A stretch of DNA of 7,046 bases from Aquirhabdus sp. (GTDB lineage: Bacteria; Pseudomonadota; Gammaproteobacteria; Pseudomonadales; Moraxellaceae), in the NCBI GenBank assembly GCA_030150595.1, contig JASLFQ010000035.1, forward strand, positions 1 to 7,046. The letters run 5' to 3'. The stretch's first letter is position 1, and each line of letters starts with the position of its first letter. Below are positions 6,139-7,046 of this stretch, one piece after another. The translations under genes and the position numbers were made by a program. Under the pieces are notes generated by a model, which saw nothing but the letters and a program-made list of their open reading frames with translations, searched no databases and was not told the DNA's origin.

Positions 6139-7046
6139 ATGAATCAACCTACTGTGCCTGCCCCAATTCAGAGTTTATCTTCGGTTTATGCAGAGCGTCG
6201 TGCGCGACTGCGTGCACAAATGGGCGAGGATTCGATTGCATTGATCACAACTAGTCCGACGCATATTCGTAATCGTGATGCTGAATATCGTTTTCGGGCA
6301 GACAGTAGTTTTTATTATCTGACGGGTTTTGCAGAACCAGAGGCATTGGCTTTTATTCAGCCAAAGCAAGCGACTAATTCTGTAGACGTAGAGTATGGTT
6401 TGTTTTGTCGTGAACGTAATCGTGAACGTGAAATATGGGATGGTTTACGCGCTGGAACGGCGGGTGCAGTTGAGCATTTCGGTGCTGAAGTGGCGTATAA
6501 AATTGAAGATTTAGATGAGTGGATTCCAAAGCTTTTGGTTGGAAAAAAACGTTTGTATGTACGTTTAGGTAATGACAGTGCATTTGATCTCAAGATTAGC
6601 CAATGGCTCAAAAATGCCGTGTCAAACCAACGTCAAGGCGGCACGGTTCCTGTTGAAATTATTCAACTTGATTCACTCCTTGATGAAATGCGTTTGATTA
6701 AAGATGAGCATGAAATCAATACGATGCGTCGCGTCGGGCAGATTAGTGCACATGCACATGTTCGCGCGATGCAGAATGTTCGTCCAAATATGATGGAATT
6801 TGCGTTAGAAGCCGAACTTTTATACGAATTTACTCGAAAGGGTTGTCAGACTGCGTATAACAGCATTGTTGGTGGTGGTGCGAATGGCTGCATTTTGCAT
6901 TATGTCGAAAACAACGCGCCGCTTAAAGATGGTGATTTGGTGTTGATTGATGCGGGTGGTGAGTTGGATCATTATGCGGCAGATATTACCCGTACTTTTC
7001 CTGTGAATGGCGTATTTTCTCCCGAGCAAAAAGCTTTGTATCAGTT
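6139..7046 (+). CDS. pepP: Xaa-Pro aminopeptidase P (PepP), 5' part, runs off right edge
   Basis: PepP is a cytoplasmic Mn2+-dependent M24B metallopeptidase that removes any N-terminal residue preceding proline. The 302 visible codons cover the N-terminal creatinase-like domain (about residues 15-170: RRARLRAQMGEDSIALI, EYRFRADSSFYYLTGF, REREIWDGLRAG) and the start of the pita-bread catalytic domain (from about 180: LLDEMRLIKDEHEI..MRRV). Visible active-site residues are His254 in NGCILHY and the first two metal ligands, Asp271 in LIDAGGE and Asp282 in AADITRTFPVNG, with the same 11-residue spacing as Asp260/Asp271 of E. coli PepP. The remaining His/Glu ligands and about 140 residues lie beyond the edge. 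The ribosome binding site (GGA, ten bases before the ATG) is weak, which may mean partial coupling to ygfB. The frame is open to the window end. Confidence 0.96.
   Translation, partial: MNQPTVPAPIQSLSSVYAERRARLRAQMGEDSIALITTSPTHIRNRDAEYRFRADSSFYYLTGFAEPEALAFIQPKQATNSVDVEYGLFCRERNREREIWDGLRAGTAGAVEHFGAEVAYKIEDLDEWIPKLLVGKKRLYVRLGNDSAFDLKISQWLKNAVSNQRQGGTVPVEIIQLDSLLDEMRLIKDEHEINTMRRVGQISAHAHVRAMQNVRPNMMEFALEAELLYEFTRKGCQTAYNSIVGGGANGCILHYVENNAPLKDGDLVLIDAGGELDHYAADITRTFPVNGVFSPEQKALYQ

Noticed and set aside
1..7046. CRISPR arrays, tRNA or rRNA genes, toxin-antitoxin pairs
   Set aside because: No regularly spaced direct repeats, tRNA cloverleaf, rRNA signature or paired small genes were seen on either strand.

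Overview
This window looks like a chromosomal segment of a gammaproteobacterium. The family-level guess is Moraxellaceae or Acinetobacter-like, from gene content, moderate-to-low G+C and protein similarity recalled from memory. The right-hand two thirds keeps the order known from Escherichia coli around the 6S RNA gene: pepP and ygfB on one strand, diverging from zapA, ssrS (6S RNA) and ygfA/fau on the other. A coiled-coil gene is inserted at the head of the zapA operon.

Layout, left to right. Positions 1-141 are the transposase-proximal end of an insertion sequence, probably IS256 family, running off the left edge with only 23 transposase codons visible. It abuts and appears to truncate an AT-rich, acidic, unrecognised gene (132-548, minus). 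Next is a strong intrinsic terminator (581-615) and then the full-length ATP-dependent protease gene lon (639-3077, minus), which has sigma70-like and sigma32-like promoter candidates upstream. The 231 bp between lon and fau hold only these promoters, the lon ribosome binding site and a weak terminator. fau/ygfA (3309-3929, minus) encodes 5-formyltetrahydrofolate cyclo-ligase. The 6S RNA gene (about 4070-4251, minus) has a strong terminator of its own at 4011-4037, between it and fau. zapA (4407-4712) and a 155-residue coiled-coil gene (4770-5237) follow, both minus, with a clear promoter at 5283-5312. On the plus strand, ygfB (5448-6092) and the first 302 codons of pepP (6139 to the edge) form an operon.

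The genes are mostly housekeeping: protein quality control (Lon), one-carbon metabolism (Fau), global RNA polymerase regulation (6S RNA), Z-ring assembly (ZapA and perhaps the coiled-coil partner) and peptide turnover (PepP). The only accessory material is at the left end, where an IS has landed in or beside a low-G+C gene. I see no new multi-gene system. The best leads are the IS-truncated orphan gene, the terminator that separates 6S RNA from fau, and the uncharacterised coiled-coil protein at the head of the zapA operon.
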